DNA of 64,000 nt. Origin: Streptomyces sp. NBRC 110611. Lineage in GTDB: Bacteria; Actinomycetota; Actinomycetes; Streptomycetales; Streptomycetaceae. The notes below the pieces were generated by a model, which made no database searches, was not told where the DNA came from, and saw only the letters and a list, made by a program, of their open reading frames with translations. Position 1 is the stretch's first letter, and every line of letters starts with the position of its first letter. The translations under genes were made by a program, and so were the position numbers. Shown here piece by piece: positions 33,928 through 43,344 of the stretch. The stretch is taken from the NCBI RefSeq assembly GCF_001590865.1, contig NZ_BBUY01000014.1:121554-185553 (forward strand), read 5' to 3'.

Positions 33928-34026
33928 GCGGAAGTGCCATGGCTGCGCATTGTGCATGGACGGCGCGGTGGCCGCGTCGTCGGCCAGTTCCCTGACGCGC
34001 TCCTCGGAGAGCAGTTGTGCGGTCAC
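33925..34026 (-). pseudogene. N-terminal relic of an Acg-family nitroreductase
   Basis: About 34 codons starting at ATG 34026 read LLSEERVRELADDAATAPSM then HNAQPWHFRY, the typical N-terminus of Acg-like FMN nitroreductases (SxHNxQPW flavin-binding motif). The frame leaves the family at the 15-bp repeat; the remaining 280 or so residues are gone. Mycobacterial Acg (Rv2032) is DosR-controlled, which fits the island. The CBS-BON gene now abuts the break. Confidence 0.75.
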
Positions 34027-34053
34027 CGGAGCCTCCCTCGGCTCTCCCGCGGA

Positions 34054-34950
34054 TCAGTCGGTGTGGATGCGCCGCCCCGTCAGACGCTCGGGATCGATCA
34101 GCACCCAGAGGGGGCGCTCACCGCCTGCCCAGGGCCTGGAGTGCGCGCGCTCGTTCAGCCGCCGCACCGCGTTCGGTTCGGTGACGGCCCGGGCCGGGCC
34201 GACGGCCAGGACGCTCCACCCGCCGCTCATGGCCTCGTCCACGTGGTCGACCTCGAACGCGACCTCCGCACCCGCGGCCTCTGCCGGAACGGTGCCGGCC
34301 CCGGTCCGGAAGGCAATCGCACCGTCGACGACCTCGTAATTCACCGGGACCACCGACAGCCCGTCCGGTGACGACACGGCGATGCGTCCCACGCCATGCG
34401 TGCCGAGCCGGTCCCGGCATTCGTCGGGGCCCAGCTCCCGTAGCTCGGGGTGGTAGGCGGCCTGGCCCTCGCCGGGCGGACGGTCCATACCTCCGCCGCG
34501 CAGGCGAGCCGCGGTGGTCCTCAGGGCAGCGGCCAGCGCCGTGAGCGTGCCGACGTCAGGGTCGGCCGGTCGCTCTTCCAGATATGCCAGGTAGCTGGGG
34601 GAGACACGGGCACGGCCGGCCACCTCCGCGCGGGTGAGCCGTTGCCGCCTGCGTTCATGGGCCACCCTCCGTCCGAGGTCGCCGGGGTCGAGCCACCGGC
34701 GCGACGGCACGTCGGACACGGACGCCTCCGCTTCGGAGTGTCCGTCCTCGGGCCGGTCCGCGAGGTGGTGGATGTGTGCGTCGGGGCCCGGGAACACGAG
34801 CGTCACTTCATGCGTATCCGACCAGCGCACGTCATAGGGCGGCGTGCCGTCCTCGTGGTGGACTCCGACGATTTCGCCGTCCCTCCTGGTCGCGCCCGTG
34901 GCCGGACTTTCGACAACGAGTTGATCGCCGATGTGAGCCCGCATGGTCAT
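34054..34950 (-). CDS. DUF1918 - helix-turn-helix - PNPOx three-domain protein
   Basis: 298 residues. Residues about 3-60 are a DUF1918 domain (AHIGDQLVVES, DGEIVGVHHEDGTPPYDVRWSD). Residues about 90-150 are an XRE-type helix-turn-helix (LGRRVAHERRRQRLTRAEVAGRARVSPSYLAYLE). Residues about 170-298 are a PNPOx-like split barrel (HGVGRIAVSSPDGLSVVPVNYEV, GWSVLAVGPARAV). A flavin-binding or redox-sensing transcription factor is the natural reading, but unproven. Start ATG at 34950 with GGAGA six bases upstream; ATG 34944 is also in frame. It diverges from the CBS-BON gene at 35226, with box 9 between. Confidence 0.87.
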   Translation of the reverse strand: MTMRAHIGDQLVVESPATGATRRDGEIVGVHHEDGTPPYDVRWSDTHEVTLVFPGPDAHIHHLADRPEDGHSEAEASVSDVPSRRWLDPGDLGRRVAHERRRQRLTRAEVAGRARVSPSYLAYLEERPADPDVGTLTALAAALRTTAARLRGGGMDRPPGEGQAAYHPELRELGPDECRDRLGTHGVGRIAVSSPDGLSVVPVNYEVVDGAIAFRTGAGTVPAEAAGAEVAFEVDHVDEAMSGGWSVLAVGPARAVTEPNAVRRLNERAHSRPWAGGERPLWVLIDPERLTGRRIHTD

Positions 34951-34984
34951 CACCGCTCTCCGGTCCGTGCTCTCCTCCGGCAGG

Positions 34985-35040
34985 CTGCCTTCACCGTGTA
35001 CGGCACGCTTCACCGTGTCCGGCACGCTGCCTTCACCGTG
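34985..35040. repeat. Short imperfect tandem repeat in divergent promoter region
   Basis: The string CTTCACCGTG occurs three times within about 55 bp, twice followed by T(A/C)CGGCACGCT. It lies between the DUF1918-HTH-PNPOx start and box 9; it may be an operator array for that regulator. Confidence 0.45.
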
Positions 35041-35085
35041 ACACGGCGGTACGCCGACGGCATGGGGCCCAGAAGCCCCTGTCGA

Positions 35086-35099
35086 GGGCCGAACGGTCC
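35086..35099. promoter_or_regulatory. DosR/OsdR-like box 9
   Basis: GGGCC-GAAC-GGTCC, with symmetric outer A and T. 127 bp before the CBS-BON gene and 136 bp before the divergent HTH-PNPOx gene. Confidence 0.55.
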
Positions 35100-35225
35100 T
35101 GATGCCGCCGAGGGTGCCCGTCGGATCATTCAGGAGAGCCCGGAGCGGAACAGGATGGAGAAGTGGCCGGCTGCCCGCCCCGCTGCCACAACTCGCCCAG
35201 AGGAGACAGACCAGAGGAGACAGAC

Positions 35226-35915
35226 ATGCAACACCGAACCGTCGGAGAACTCATGACCCGGGATGTCATCCACGTACGGCCCGACACGCCGTTCAAGGAG
35301 ATCGTCAGAACGCTCGCGGACAACGACGTCACCGCCGTCCCGGTCGTGGATGCCACAGGCCGTCCGATGGGGGTGGTCTCCGAGGCAGACCTGCTGCGGA
35401 AGTCAGCGGATCAGTCCGACTCGTCCGGCCCGGCGCCGATCCCGCACCTGGAGGCGTGGGAGCGCGCCAAGGCCGAAGGAGCCAGGGCGGAAGAGCTGAT
35501 GTCCGCTCCGGCGGTCTGCGCGCGCCGGGACTGGAACGTGGTCGAGGCCGCGCGCCTCATGGAGGTCCAGAACGTCAAGCGGCTGCCCGTTGTGGACGAG
35601 ACCGACAGGCTGGTGGGCATCGTCAGCCGCCGCGATCTGCTGCGGATCTTCCTGCGGCACGACGACGCCATCCGCGAGGAGATCAACCGGGACGTGCTGG
35701 ACCGGACGCTGGGCCTGGCGCCGTCCGGGGTGACCGTCGAGGTACGCCAAGGACAGGTCAGACTCGGCGGATCCGTACAGCTCAAGAGCCTGATCCCGAT
35801 TATCGAGCGGCTGTGCCGAACCGTGGACGGCGTGGTCTCGGTCTCCGAGCACTTGAGGTGCGAGACCGACGACACTCACACCGACGGCACCCGAAGCGCC
35901 GCCTCTGGAAGGTAA
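35226..35915 (+). CDS. CBS-pair plus BON domain protein
   Basis: 229 residues: CBS 1 (LMTRDVIHV, GVVSEADLLRK), a linker of about 30 residues, CBS 2 (LMSAPAVCA, GIVSRRDLLRIF) and a BON domain (VTVEVRQGQVRLGGSV). Third member of the same family in the window. Start ATG at 35226, with AGGAGACAGAC upstream. A USP relic follows 50 bp downstream, so a CBS-USP operon probably existed before the deletion that joined this locus to the GH65 gene. Confidence 0.92.
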   Translation: MQHRTVGELMTRDVIHVRPDTPFKEIVRTLADNDVTAVPVVDATGRPMGVVSEADLLRKSADQSDSSGPAPIPHLEAWERAKAEGARAEELMSAPAVCARRDWNVVEAARLMEVQNVKRLPVVDETDRLVGIVSRRDLLRIFLRHDDAIREEINRDVLDRTLGLAPSGVTVEVRQGQVRLGGSVQLKSLIPIIERLCRTVDGVVSVSEHLRCETDDTHTDGTRSAASGR

Positions 35916-35965
35916 GCCTCCCCCGCATTCTGTATGCGCACGGTGACAGGACGGTGGAACTCGCG

Positions 35966-36028
35966 ATGGAACAAGTCGTCACCGCGGGCCTCGACAGCTC
36001 GGCCGAGAGCCTGACCGCCGCCCGCCGC
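35966..36028 (+). pseudogene. N-terminal relic of a universal stress protein
   Basis: About 20 codons from ATG 35966 read EQVVTAGLDSSAESLTAAR, matching the start of USP domains (compare EPVITVGLDGSPES at 42272). The sequence then leaves the family and runs into the 3' end of the GH65 gene. Only the first strand and helix remain. Confidence 0.6.
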
Positions 36029-36100
36029 CCGCTGCCGGGGAACCCTTGGGGGGCTTTGCCACTGATGGGTCGGCACGTCTGCTCCGGTCCGCCGGACGGA

Positions 36101-38502
36101 TCAACCTGCCGGCAATACGAGCGTGCAGGTCTCTCCCGGTGCGATGGTGACGGCCCGGTCGGCAAGTACCACGCGGATCGGTGACTCCTCCGAATCGGGC
36201 ACACCGATCCGCAGCTGCCCGCTCTGCAGCCGTACGCTGACACCCCAGTGGCCGCGGTAGCGCAGGGAGAATCCGTATTCGGACAGCGCGGGAAGCGGCA
36301 CCGGGTCCAGCCAGAGGGCGTCCTCCCGGGTCTCCAGGCCGGTCAGGCCACGCTGGACGAGGTCGAGGGTCCCGGCCATGGCGCCGAGGTGGATGCCTTC
36401 GCCGGTTGTGCCGCCCTGGATGTCGGCAACATCCTCCTCCAGGGCGCTTCCTGGCAGTACTTCCATGCCTCGGCCCGTCTGACCCGGGCCAGGACCCAGC
36501 CGTGGACGAGACCGCTGAGGGTGGAGCCGTGGCTGGTGCGCTTCAGGTAGTAGTCGACGGTCCTGCGCCAGACCTCGTCGTCCACGTCGTACCCGAGACG
36601 GCGGAACAAGTGCTGCAGCTCGGCGGGGGAGAAGAGGTAGCCGAGCATGAGGACATCGGCCTGTTTGGAGGCTTGGTAGCGGTTGACCGTGTCGCCCTCG
36701 GCCTCAAGGATCCGGTCCAGCCGCCGGATGCTGTCGTAACGTGCGCGGTAGCCGTCCCAGTCCAGTTCGGCGAGATCGCCGTAGCCGTCGAACTGGCTGA
36801 TGACGCCCTGGTGGAACGGCACCCGCAACCGCCGCGATATGTCCTCCCACTTGGGGAGTTCACCGCTGTCCAGCTCGATGCGCTCGAACAGTTCCCGGCG
36901 ACGCCATGCCGGAAGGCGCCGCACGGTGTCCAGGGCGCGCCCAAGGACCCAAGCGGCGGTGACGTTGGTGTACGCGTTGTCGTCCAGGCCCGGCTGGGCG
37001 GCGTCTGGGTAGCTGTCGTGGTACTCGTCGGGGCCGACCACGCCGCGGATGCGGTAGCGCCCGAGCCCAGGCGCGAAGTCCGCAGTGTCCGCCCAGAAGC
37101 GGGCGATCTGCAGCAGCATCTCCGCACCCTTGGTGTGCAAGTACTCGATGTCGCCGGTCGCTTCGCAGTACTGCCACACGTTGTAGGCGATCGCCGAGCC
37201 GACGTGGTGCTGGAACCGGGAGTGGTCCGGCAGCCAGCGGCCTGAACGGGGGTTGAGATGCAGCTGCTGGGCCTCCTCACGGCCGTCGCTGCCGCTCTGC
37301 CACGGGTACATCGCCCCGGCCCGGCCCACCTCGGCGGCCGCCCGACAAGCCTGTGGGAGGCGCCGGTAACGGTAGTTCAACAGCGCCCGCGAGACTTCCG
37401 GAAAGTGCAGGTTCAGATACGGCAGCACAAACAGCTCGTCCCAGAAGACATGGCCCCGGTACGCCTCACCGTGCAGCCCGCGGGCAGGCACACCCACGTC
37501 CAGTTCCGTGGTGTGCGGTGACAACGTCTGCAGCACATGGAACAGATGCAGGCGCAGGACACGGCCCGCTTCCCCGGGCACCTGGAGGTCCGCACGCTGC
37601 CACAACCGCGCCCATGTGGCGACGTGGGAGTCCAGGAGCGCCGGGAAGTCCGGAGCGGCGGTCACCCGGTCAACGGCCGCTCCCAGCGGGTCGCTGATCG
37701 CCGGGTCACGCGAGGTGTGCAGGGCCGCCGTCTTCTCCACGATGGCGGGTCGGCCCGGAGCGATCGGTATGACCAGTCGGTGCACGGCACGGTGGCGAGA
37801 GGGACGAAGCTCCGACGAAGTGGGCGGCTGCCCGCTGACGACTGTGCGGGCTGCCATACCGATGCCGATGTCGGAGTTGCTGGTACGGCAACGCAGCCAC
37901 GTGGTGTCGGTCCCCGCCGCTCCGGTCTGCACATGGGCCAGGTGGTTCCGGTTGAGGGACCGGTAACGGTGGACGTTGCTGTTGGTCACGTCACCGTCGA
38001 GGGCGGACTCGACCTCAAGCTCTCCCGACCATTCCTCGGCCGTGAAGACGGTCCGCAGCGTGGCCAGGTGAGGGTCTGCCATGTGCACCAAGCGGATCTG
38101 CTCCACGCTCAGGACGCCTGCCGCGTCGTCCCGGTATCGGAACGCTCGCGTCAGCGTGGCACGGCGCAGATCCAGGGTGTGCCGGTAGTCAAGCAGCTGC
38201 CGCCCGTCGGGAGAGAACCACGGCCCCGTCGATCCGTCGGCGGAGCGAAGACGAAACCGCAGGAGCAGCCAGTTCGGCAGATTGACCAGGTCCTCGTTCA
38301 CCACCCGCCGCCCCGCCACGGTCGACTCCAGACGGTTGTAGCAGCCGGCAGCGTAGGTGGCCGGGTAGTGCACCAGACCGGCCCTGCTCTCGGGCACCGC
38401 GCCACGGGTGGCGAAGTAGCCATTGCCGAGTGTGCACAGCGATTCACGCAGCCGCTCGGCATCGGGGTCGTAGCCCTCGTACTCCCAGGTCCACTCCGAC
38501 AT
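36101..38502 (-). pseudogene. GH65 glycoside phosphorylase (maltose/kojibiose/trehalose type), frameshifted near 3' end
   Basis: The main frame (38502 to 36343) carries a complete N-terminal beta-sandwich (ESLCTLGNGYFATRG) and the (alpha/alpha)6 catalytic barrel with GVVGPDEYHD, whose Glu is the general acid, and STLSGLVHGWVLAR. At about 36444-36447 the expected continuation (QEA then LEEDVADIQGG) is shifted by two extra bases (GCGC where GC would keep frame). The true C-terminal part continues in another frame from 36466 to 36101 (ALEEDVADIQGGTTGEGIHLGAMAG, then the C-terminal beta domain). So about 120 C-terminal residues, including the phosphate-site region (GTTGEGIH), are lost unless this is a sequencing error. 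Intact enzymes split alpha-glucosides with phosphate, an ATP-sparing step. Confidence 0.85.
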
Positions 38503-38563
38503 CCGCCGTCCTCACCCTCTCCGTTGACGACATCGACTGGAGCACGGGCCCACGTCCCGGACT

Positions 38564-39466
38564 TCAGACCCGCTGCGGGACGACGGCGACCGGACACTCG
38601 GCGTGATGCAGCAGGGCGTGGGCAACCCTGCCGAGCTGCAGCCCGAAGTGACCGTGCCGCCGCAGAGCGCCGACGACCATGAGGTCGGCTTCGGCCGATG
38701 AGTTCAGGAGGACCTTGTGGGCGGGGCCTTCGCTCGTCTGGCGGTGGACATCAACCTCCGGGTGATCCCGTACGGCCTCGCGCAGTGCGTCGGTGAGGTT
38801 GGCCGAGGCCCGTTCCTCGTGAACACGGGCGGCATCATCCGCCAGCAGGGGGTGGTCCACGTGCTCATGAGCGGGGCAGCGCCAGGCCCGTACGGCGTGC
38901 AGTGCGCAGCCACGCGCTTCGGCCTCTTCGAAGGCGAACCGTACGGCAGCCGATCCCCGGGTGGCGTCGCCCACCCCGACCACCACCTTCCAGAAAGCTC
39001 CCTGCCGGTTCTGCTCCGAGCCACGAACCACGATCACCGGGCACACAGCGAGGGCTGCCACTGTGAGGCTGACCGACCCCAGCAGCAGCCCAGCGAGCTG
39101 ACTACGGCCACGCGAGCCCGTGACCAGGGCAAATGCCTCGCGTCCCGCGCGCAGCAACGCGGACACGGCGTCGTCGGGCAGCACGTCGCCCGACACCTTC
39201 ACCTCTGGATTGCGGAGCCGGGCGCGTTCCGCGCAGGACGCGGTGATGTGCTCCGCCATGACCTCTTCGGCTGGACGATCGGCGTCGAGGGACGGGTGGC
39301 CGCCCTCGTAGCGCTCCCACCGGGAGGCGTAGACGACCCGCAATGTCAGCCCATGGTGCGCCGCCTCGTCTACCGCCCAGTCCACTGCCTGCAGGCTGGA
39401 ATCCGATCCGTCGACGCCCACGACCAACGGGAGCTCCACCGTCCCACCGCCTTCCTTCCCGGCCAC
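38564..39466 (-). CDS. Universal stress protein, two USP domains
   Basis: 300 residues. Domain 1: LVVGVDGSDSS and GSRGRSQLAGLLLGSVS. Domain 2: VVVGVGDATRGS and VVGALRRHGHFGLQLGRVAHALLHHAECPVAVVP. GTG at 39466 has AGGGGG about eight bases upstream; GTG 39439, closer to the first USP strand, is the alternative. The GH65 gene starts 61 bp downstream on the same strand. Its domain order and C-terminus are most like the USP at 41263-42084, suggesting a duplication. Confidence 0.92.
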   Translation of the reverse strand: MAGKEGGGTVELPLVVGVDGSDSSLQAVDWAVDEAAHHGLTLRVVYASRWERYEGGHPSLDADRPAEEVMAEHITASCAERARLRNPEVKVSGDVLPDDAVSALLRAGREAFALVTGSRGRSQLAGLLLGSVSLTVAALAVCPVIVVRGSEQNRQGAFWKVVVGVGDATRGSAAVRFAFEEAEARGCALHAVRAWRCPAHEHVDHPLLADDAARVHEERASANLTDALREAVRDHPEVDVHRQTSEGPAHKVLLNSSAEADLMVVGALRRHGHFGLQLGRVAHALLHHAECPVAVVPQRV

Positions 39467-39790
39467 CGCGAAGCCCCCTCTCCATACCGTCGCACTGCCC
39501 TGGCCCTACCGCGATATGCGGATCGCCTCCCAGATGGAACCCCGGTTCGGGTTGCGCCGCGCCGGGTTGCGGCGATGGTGGAGTCATACGGCGGTGAGGG
39601 ACAGGGCGATGGGTGGCCGCGGCCAGCACCGCCAGCGTGAGCCCCGGCATCGGCTCCGGGCCGCCATCCGGCCGCAAAGCTGCTGCGGGGTCTCGTGGAG
39701 GAAGTCCCCGGCCCGCATGGCGAGACGTCCGTGACGGGACGCGGAGCCCGCCCTCCGCGTTCGACGCCACGGGAAGGGAAGCCCACTGTG
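39467..39790. other. Divergent intergenic region, no gene seen
   Basis: 324 bp between divergent genes. No frame shows family similarity. No copy of the 14-bp box was found. Presumably holds promoters for the USP and the cyclic-nucleotide-binding protein. Confidence 0.4.
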
Positions 39791-40246
39791 ATGGCGAGGA
39801 CCGGATTTTTCGGCAACCTGCCCCAGGACCGTCGAGATCAGCTCATGTCACTGGCCCGAGAGGTGTCGTTCGCGACCGGCGAGCGTGTCTTCAACGAGCG
39901 CGGCAAGGCCGACCGCTTCTGGATCATCCGCACGGGCACAGTCGCTCTCGATCTTCACGTGCCCGGTCGGCGCGCAGCCGTCATCGAGACCCTCGGTGCC
40001 GGAGAACTGCTGGGCTGGTCATGGCTGTTCCCGCCCCACCGCTGGCATCTGGGGGCCGAGGCCAGCAGCCCGGTGCGTGCCTACGAGTTCGACGCGATCG
40101 CGGTCCGTGACCTGTGCGGGACGGACCCTGTGCTTGATCACGCACTGTGTGTCTATGTGGCGCGGGTGGTCGCGGACCGGCTCAGGGCCGCCCGGGTGCG
40201 GCTGCTCGATCTGTATGCACCCTACGGCGCAGGCCAGGTGCCCTGA
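39791..40246 (+). CDS. Cyclic nucleotide-binding domain protein without DNA-binding domain
   Basis: 151 residues. The cNMP-binding beta-roll spans about residues 5-120: FNERGKADRFWIIRTGTVAL, then VIETLGAGELLGWSWLF, where the Gly-Glu-Leu-x-Gly motif belongs to the phosphate-binding cassette. The usual Arg-Thr/Ser after it is replaced by HRWHLGAEA, so cyclic nucleotide binding is uncertain. There is no C-terminal helix-turn-helix, so it is not a classical CRP. Start ATG at 39791 with GGGAAGGGAAG upstream. Ligand and partner unknown. Confidence 0.87.
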   Translation: MARTGFFGNLPQDRRDQLMSLAREVSFATGERVFNERGKADRFWIIRTGTVALDLHVPGRRAAVIETLGAGELLGWSWLFPPHRWHLGAEASSPVRAYEFDAIAVRDLCGTDPVLDHALCVYVARVVADRLRAARVRLLDLYAPYGAGQVP

Positions 40247-40280
40247 GGAGACGAGCGCAGCCAGCGGCCCCGCAGACTGG

Positions 40281-40457
40281 TCACTGCGGCCTCGGCCGGT
40301 GCCCGGCGAGGCTGCGCGCCTCGGAGTACGTGTCCGCGTCGATCTCGCCGGGCGCGAAGCGACGGTCGAGGATCTCCTCCGGCGTTTTCCCGGGCATCTT
40401 TCCGCGGTCCGCACCACCATGGTGGCCGCTCACCTCCCGAGAGGCTCTCTTCACCAT
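40281..40457 (-). pseudogene. SHOCT-domain relic
   Basis: The last 30 codons (TPEEILDRRFAPGEIDADTY) are nearly identical to the SHOCT tail of the gene at 2584-2856. The transmembrane N-terminus is missing and no ribosome binding site precedes the apparent ATG at 40457. A partial duplicate. Confidence 0.6.
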
Positions 40458-40501
40458 CCGAGCAGACTCGCGAAGGCCGGAGGTGCCCTTCGGCCCGCCT
40501 G

Positions 40502-41113
40502 TCACTGATGGAAGCGCGCGGACCAACCGGGCTCCACCAGGTCCCACTCGGCATCCCACTGCGCGTACCTTCTACGGTCCAGTACCAGGCGCATGCCCGT
40601 CCTCGCGGCGATGACCCCGGTGGCCACCGCGACCGCCGTCGTGCCACCCACCAGCCAGCCGGTAGTCGTCGCGGCGGCAGTCATCGGCGGACTGCTGATG
40701 GTTCCCTCCTGGTCCACCCAAATCCGCACGGTCGTGCCCTTGGGCGTACCAGGATTCACGAGGGCGGTTCCGGTACGTTCCTTGCCGTCCTTGTCGGTCC
40801 AGCGGACCTGCCCCTGTCGCATGGCGTCTTCTGCAATGCCCCGCGTTCCTCCGGCGTCCGCAGTCAGCCGGGCGGCGACCTCGTGCCGTTGCACCGACTG
40901 GGCTTGCGCGGCGCGCATCGAAGACCCGTATGCGGTCACTCCCGCGCTCAGTGAGGCCGCCGGCAGTCCGAGGGCAAGGACCAGCATCAGGAAGCGGAAG
41001 AACCAGGATTCGATCCTGTCGGACCTGCGCCGCAGGGGGTTTGCCCCTTTGGACGGGTGCTCTTGGTACGGCGGGTGGGGACCGGATGCGTACGGCGAAC
41101 CTCGTCTACTCAT
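40502..41113 (-). CDS. Rv1733c-family membrane protein
   Basis: 203 residues with two transmembrane segments: about 38-60 after the conserved NPLRRRSDRIESW, and about 150-175 (TTTGWLVGGTTAVAVATGVIAA). The extracytoplasmic loop between has VNPGTPKGTTVRIWVDQEG. This matches Rv1733c-like proteins, of which the mycobacterial type member is a strongly DosR-induced antigen of unknown function. Start ATG at 41113 with GGAGG upstream. Box 10 lies 70 bp before the start, which supports regulon membership. Confidence 0.9.
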   Translation of the reverse strand: MSRRGSPYASGPHPPYQEHPSKGANPLRRRSDRIESWFFRFLMLVLALGLPAASLSAGVTAYGSSMRAAQAQSVQRHEVAARLTADAGGTRGIAEDAMRQGQVRWTDKDGKERTGTALVNPGTPKGTTVRIWVDQEGTISSPPMTAAATTTGWLVGGTTAVAVATGVIAARTGMRLVLDRRRYAQWDAEWDLVEPGWSARFHQ

Positions 41114-41182
41114 GGTCTGGCCTCCAGCATTCGCTGGTCCGTTGCCCTGACCACGATCGGAGGACAGCAGCCCCCCGGCATA

Positions 41183-41196
41183 GGGCCGAAGGTCCC
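41183..41196. promoter_or_regulatory. DosR/OsdR-like box 10
   Basis: GGGCC-GAAG-GTCCC, 70 bp before the Rv1733c-like gene. Confidence 0.6.
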
Positions 41197-41262
41197 CGAC
41201 GGGTGGCCACTTGGGGCACGCCGGCTGGCCGCCCACGGGCTCCGGCCCCGGGCCGGTGGCAG

Positions 41263-42084
41263 TCATATCTGCGGAACGACGGCGATCGGACACGGCGCGT
41301 GATGCAACGCCGCGTGGTTGACGAGGCCCAGCTGCAGACCGATCCGCCCGCGTCGCCTGCGGGCTCCGACGACGAGCAGGTCGGCGCCCGACGCAGCTCT
41401 CAGGAGCGCATGTCGTGCCGGCTCCTCGACCACCTCGCGGCTCACCAGGGCGTCCGGGTACCGCTCTGCGGAGCCGCGCAGCGCATCGTCGAGCACCTGC
41501 TCCGGCGGTCGCCGGTGGGCCTCAAGGGCGTACCCGGACAGGGGCGGAGGCTCCGAGAGAGCCCCGAACGGGACACCCCAGGCATGTACCGCCACCAGCC
41601 GACAGCGCCGCACATGGGCCTCGCGGAGCGCGAACTGCACTGCCGTGCCGCTGCCCTCCCCGTCCTCGACACCGACGACGACGCTCCCGAACCGGGCGTT
41701 CCGGTGTTCCACTCCGCCGCGCACGACGACGACGGGGCAGTCGGCACGGGCGGCCACGGCCAGGCTGACCGAACCCAGGAGCAGCCCGGCGAGGTCTCCG
41801 AGCCCTCTGGACCCGAGCACCAGAGCGAAGGCGTTGCGCCCCTGGCTGACCAGGGCGGACGCCGCGTCCTCAGGCAGCGCCTCGCTCGACAGCCGCACCG
41901 TGGGAGCGCGTTTCCTGGCCCGTTCCGAGGCAGCGGCGATGAGCTCGGGCGCCTCGTGGCCCGGAGCCGCCGCATGGACGAGGTGGAGCACCACCTTGTG
42001 GCGGACTGCCTCGTCGGCGGCCCAGTCCACCGCCTCCAGGCTCGCCTCGGACCCGTCGACGCCGACCACCAGGGGAATCGCCAC
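41263..42084 (-). CDS. Universal stress protein, two USP domains
   Basis: 273 residues. Domain 1: LVVGVDGSEASLEAVDWA and GSRGLGDLAGLLLGSVS. Domain 2: VVVGVEDGEGSGTA and VVGARRRRGRIGLQLGLVNHAALHHAPCPIAVVP. Domain 1 has the full ATP-binding loop. Start GTG at 42084 with GGAGGCGGGAGCA before it; the long open frame to 42240 is not coding upstream. Closest in the window to the USP at 38564-39466. It diverges from the next USP over 187 bp. Confidence 0.92.
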   Translation of the reverse strand: MAIPLVVGVDGSEASLEAVDWAADEAVRHKVVLHLVHAAAPGHEAPELIAAASERARKRAPTVRLSSEALPEDAASALVSQGRNAFALVLGSRGLGDLAGLLLGSVSLAVAARADCPVVVVRGGVEHRNARFGSVVVGVEDGEGSGTAVQFALREAHVRRCRLVAVHAWGVPFGALSEPPPLSGYALEAHRRPPEQVLDDALRGSAERYPDALVSREVVEEPARHALLRAASGADLLVVGARRRRGRIGLQLGLVNHAALHHAPCPIAVVPQI

Positions 42085-42271
42085 TGCTCCCGCCTCCTCG
42101 TGCCGGACTCCGCGCTGTTCCGAGCACTGACACACCCGAGTCCGCATGCGCCGCAGGAAGGTTTGGGGTACTCCTCGGATGAAGGGCGCTGTTCTTGGCG
42201 TACCGGTGCAGCCTGGACCGGCGGACATACCGCCCGTCATTCCAGCTTCTTACGAGACTGAGGCAGTCGCC

Positions 42272-43147
42272 ATGGAGCCAGTCATCACAGTGGGCCTCGA
42301 CGGCTCACCGGAGAGCCATGCCGCCGCCCATTGGGCCGCCGAGGAAGCCGAGCGGCGCAGGCTCACCTTGCGCCTGCTGCATGCGTGGCCCTTGCTGGTG
42401 CCGGAGCAGACCCACGTCCCCCCGGAGATGGATCAGAACTACTGGGCGAGGCGGATCGTGCACAACGCGCGGGCGGAGCTCCAAGTACGTCACCCTGGCC
42501 TCACGCTCGTCGGCAACCTGGTCGCCGACGACGCCCAGGACGCACTGCTTAAAGCAGCATCGGAGTCCGAGATGATCGTGCTCGGCTCGCGCGGGCTGAC
42601 GCGCGTCGAGAGCTACTTCCTGGGCGACATCAGTATGTCCGTCGTGACACGGGCCGAGCGGCCGGTGGTCCTGGTACGTGCCGAAACGCGTGAAGAGGGC
42701 CGACCGCCCACCCCAGGTACGCCAGGAGGCGTAGTGGTGGCACTGAAACTCCACGGTCCATGCGATGACCTGCTCGCATTCGCATTCGGCACCGCTGCAG
42801 CGCGCGGCGTGGCCCTTCGCGCCGTCCACGGCCGAAGCGTACCGCTCCACGCGTATGTGCCCTGGGGCGTGGACCCCGACGTCACCGACGAGATCACGCA
42901 GGACGCACAGAAGAACCTGACCCAGGTCCTCCGCCCCTGGCGTGAGAAGTTTCCACGCGTGGAGGTGACCGACAGCATCGGTCTCGAAAGCCCCGCCAGG
43001 GCCGTTGTACGGGGCGCCGAGGGCGCCGGGCTGCTGGTCGTCGGCCGGCGCAAGCACCGTCCCGCCCTGGCACCACGCCTGGGCCCCGTAGCCGAAGCCG
43101 CCATCCACCACGCCCGCTGCCCCGTCGCCGTCGTCCCCCACGACTGA
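42272..43147 (+). CDS. Universal stress protein, two USP domains
   Basis: 291 residues. Domain 1: VITVGLDGSPES and VLGSRGLTRVESYFLGDIS, a loop with changed spacing. Domain 2: VVVALKLHGPC and VVGRRKHRPALAPRLGPVAEAAIHHARCPVAVVP. Resembles the USP at 32128 in having a second domain beginning without the Asp-Gly-Ser. Start ATG at 42272 with GAGG upstream. No 14-bp box found in front of it. Confidence 0.92.
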   Translation: MEPVITVGLDGSPESHAAAHWAAEEAERRRLTLRLLHAWPLLVPEQTHVPPEMDQNYWARRIVHNARAELQVRHPGLTLVGNLVADDAQDALLKAASESEMIVLGSRGLTRVESYFLGDISMSVVTRAERPVVLVRAETREEGRPPTPGTPGGVVVALKLHGPCDDLLAFAFGTAAARGVALRAVHGRSVPLHAYVPWGVDPDVTDEITQDAQKNLTQVLRPWREKFPRVEVTDSIGLESPARAVVRGAEGAGLLVVGRRKHRPALAPRLGPVAEAAIHHARCPVAVVPHD

Positions 43148-43344
43148 GCCGAGCCACCGCAGCGAGCCGCTGATGCGCGCGTAAACCCTGCTGGCCTCCG
43201 GCGAGTCACACCGGAGTGGGCGGCTTACCCATGTGGGCCCAACTGCGCTGAGCGGCTGTGCCCCTTGAAAATGCCCGATGGTCCCTGTTGCCCGGAAGTC
43301 CGTCGAGGGCGACGGTGGAGGGGAGGCAGCGAGAAAGTGAATCG

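Noticed and set aside
38546..38558. GGGCC-CAC-GTCCC before the GH65 gene as a twelfth regulatory box
   Set aside because: Spacing is three, not four, bases; kept out of the set to avoid loosening the motif.
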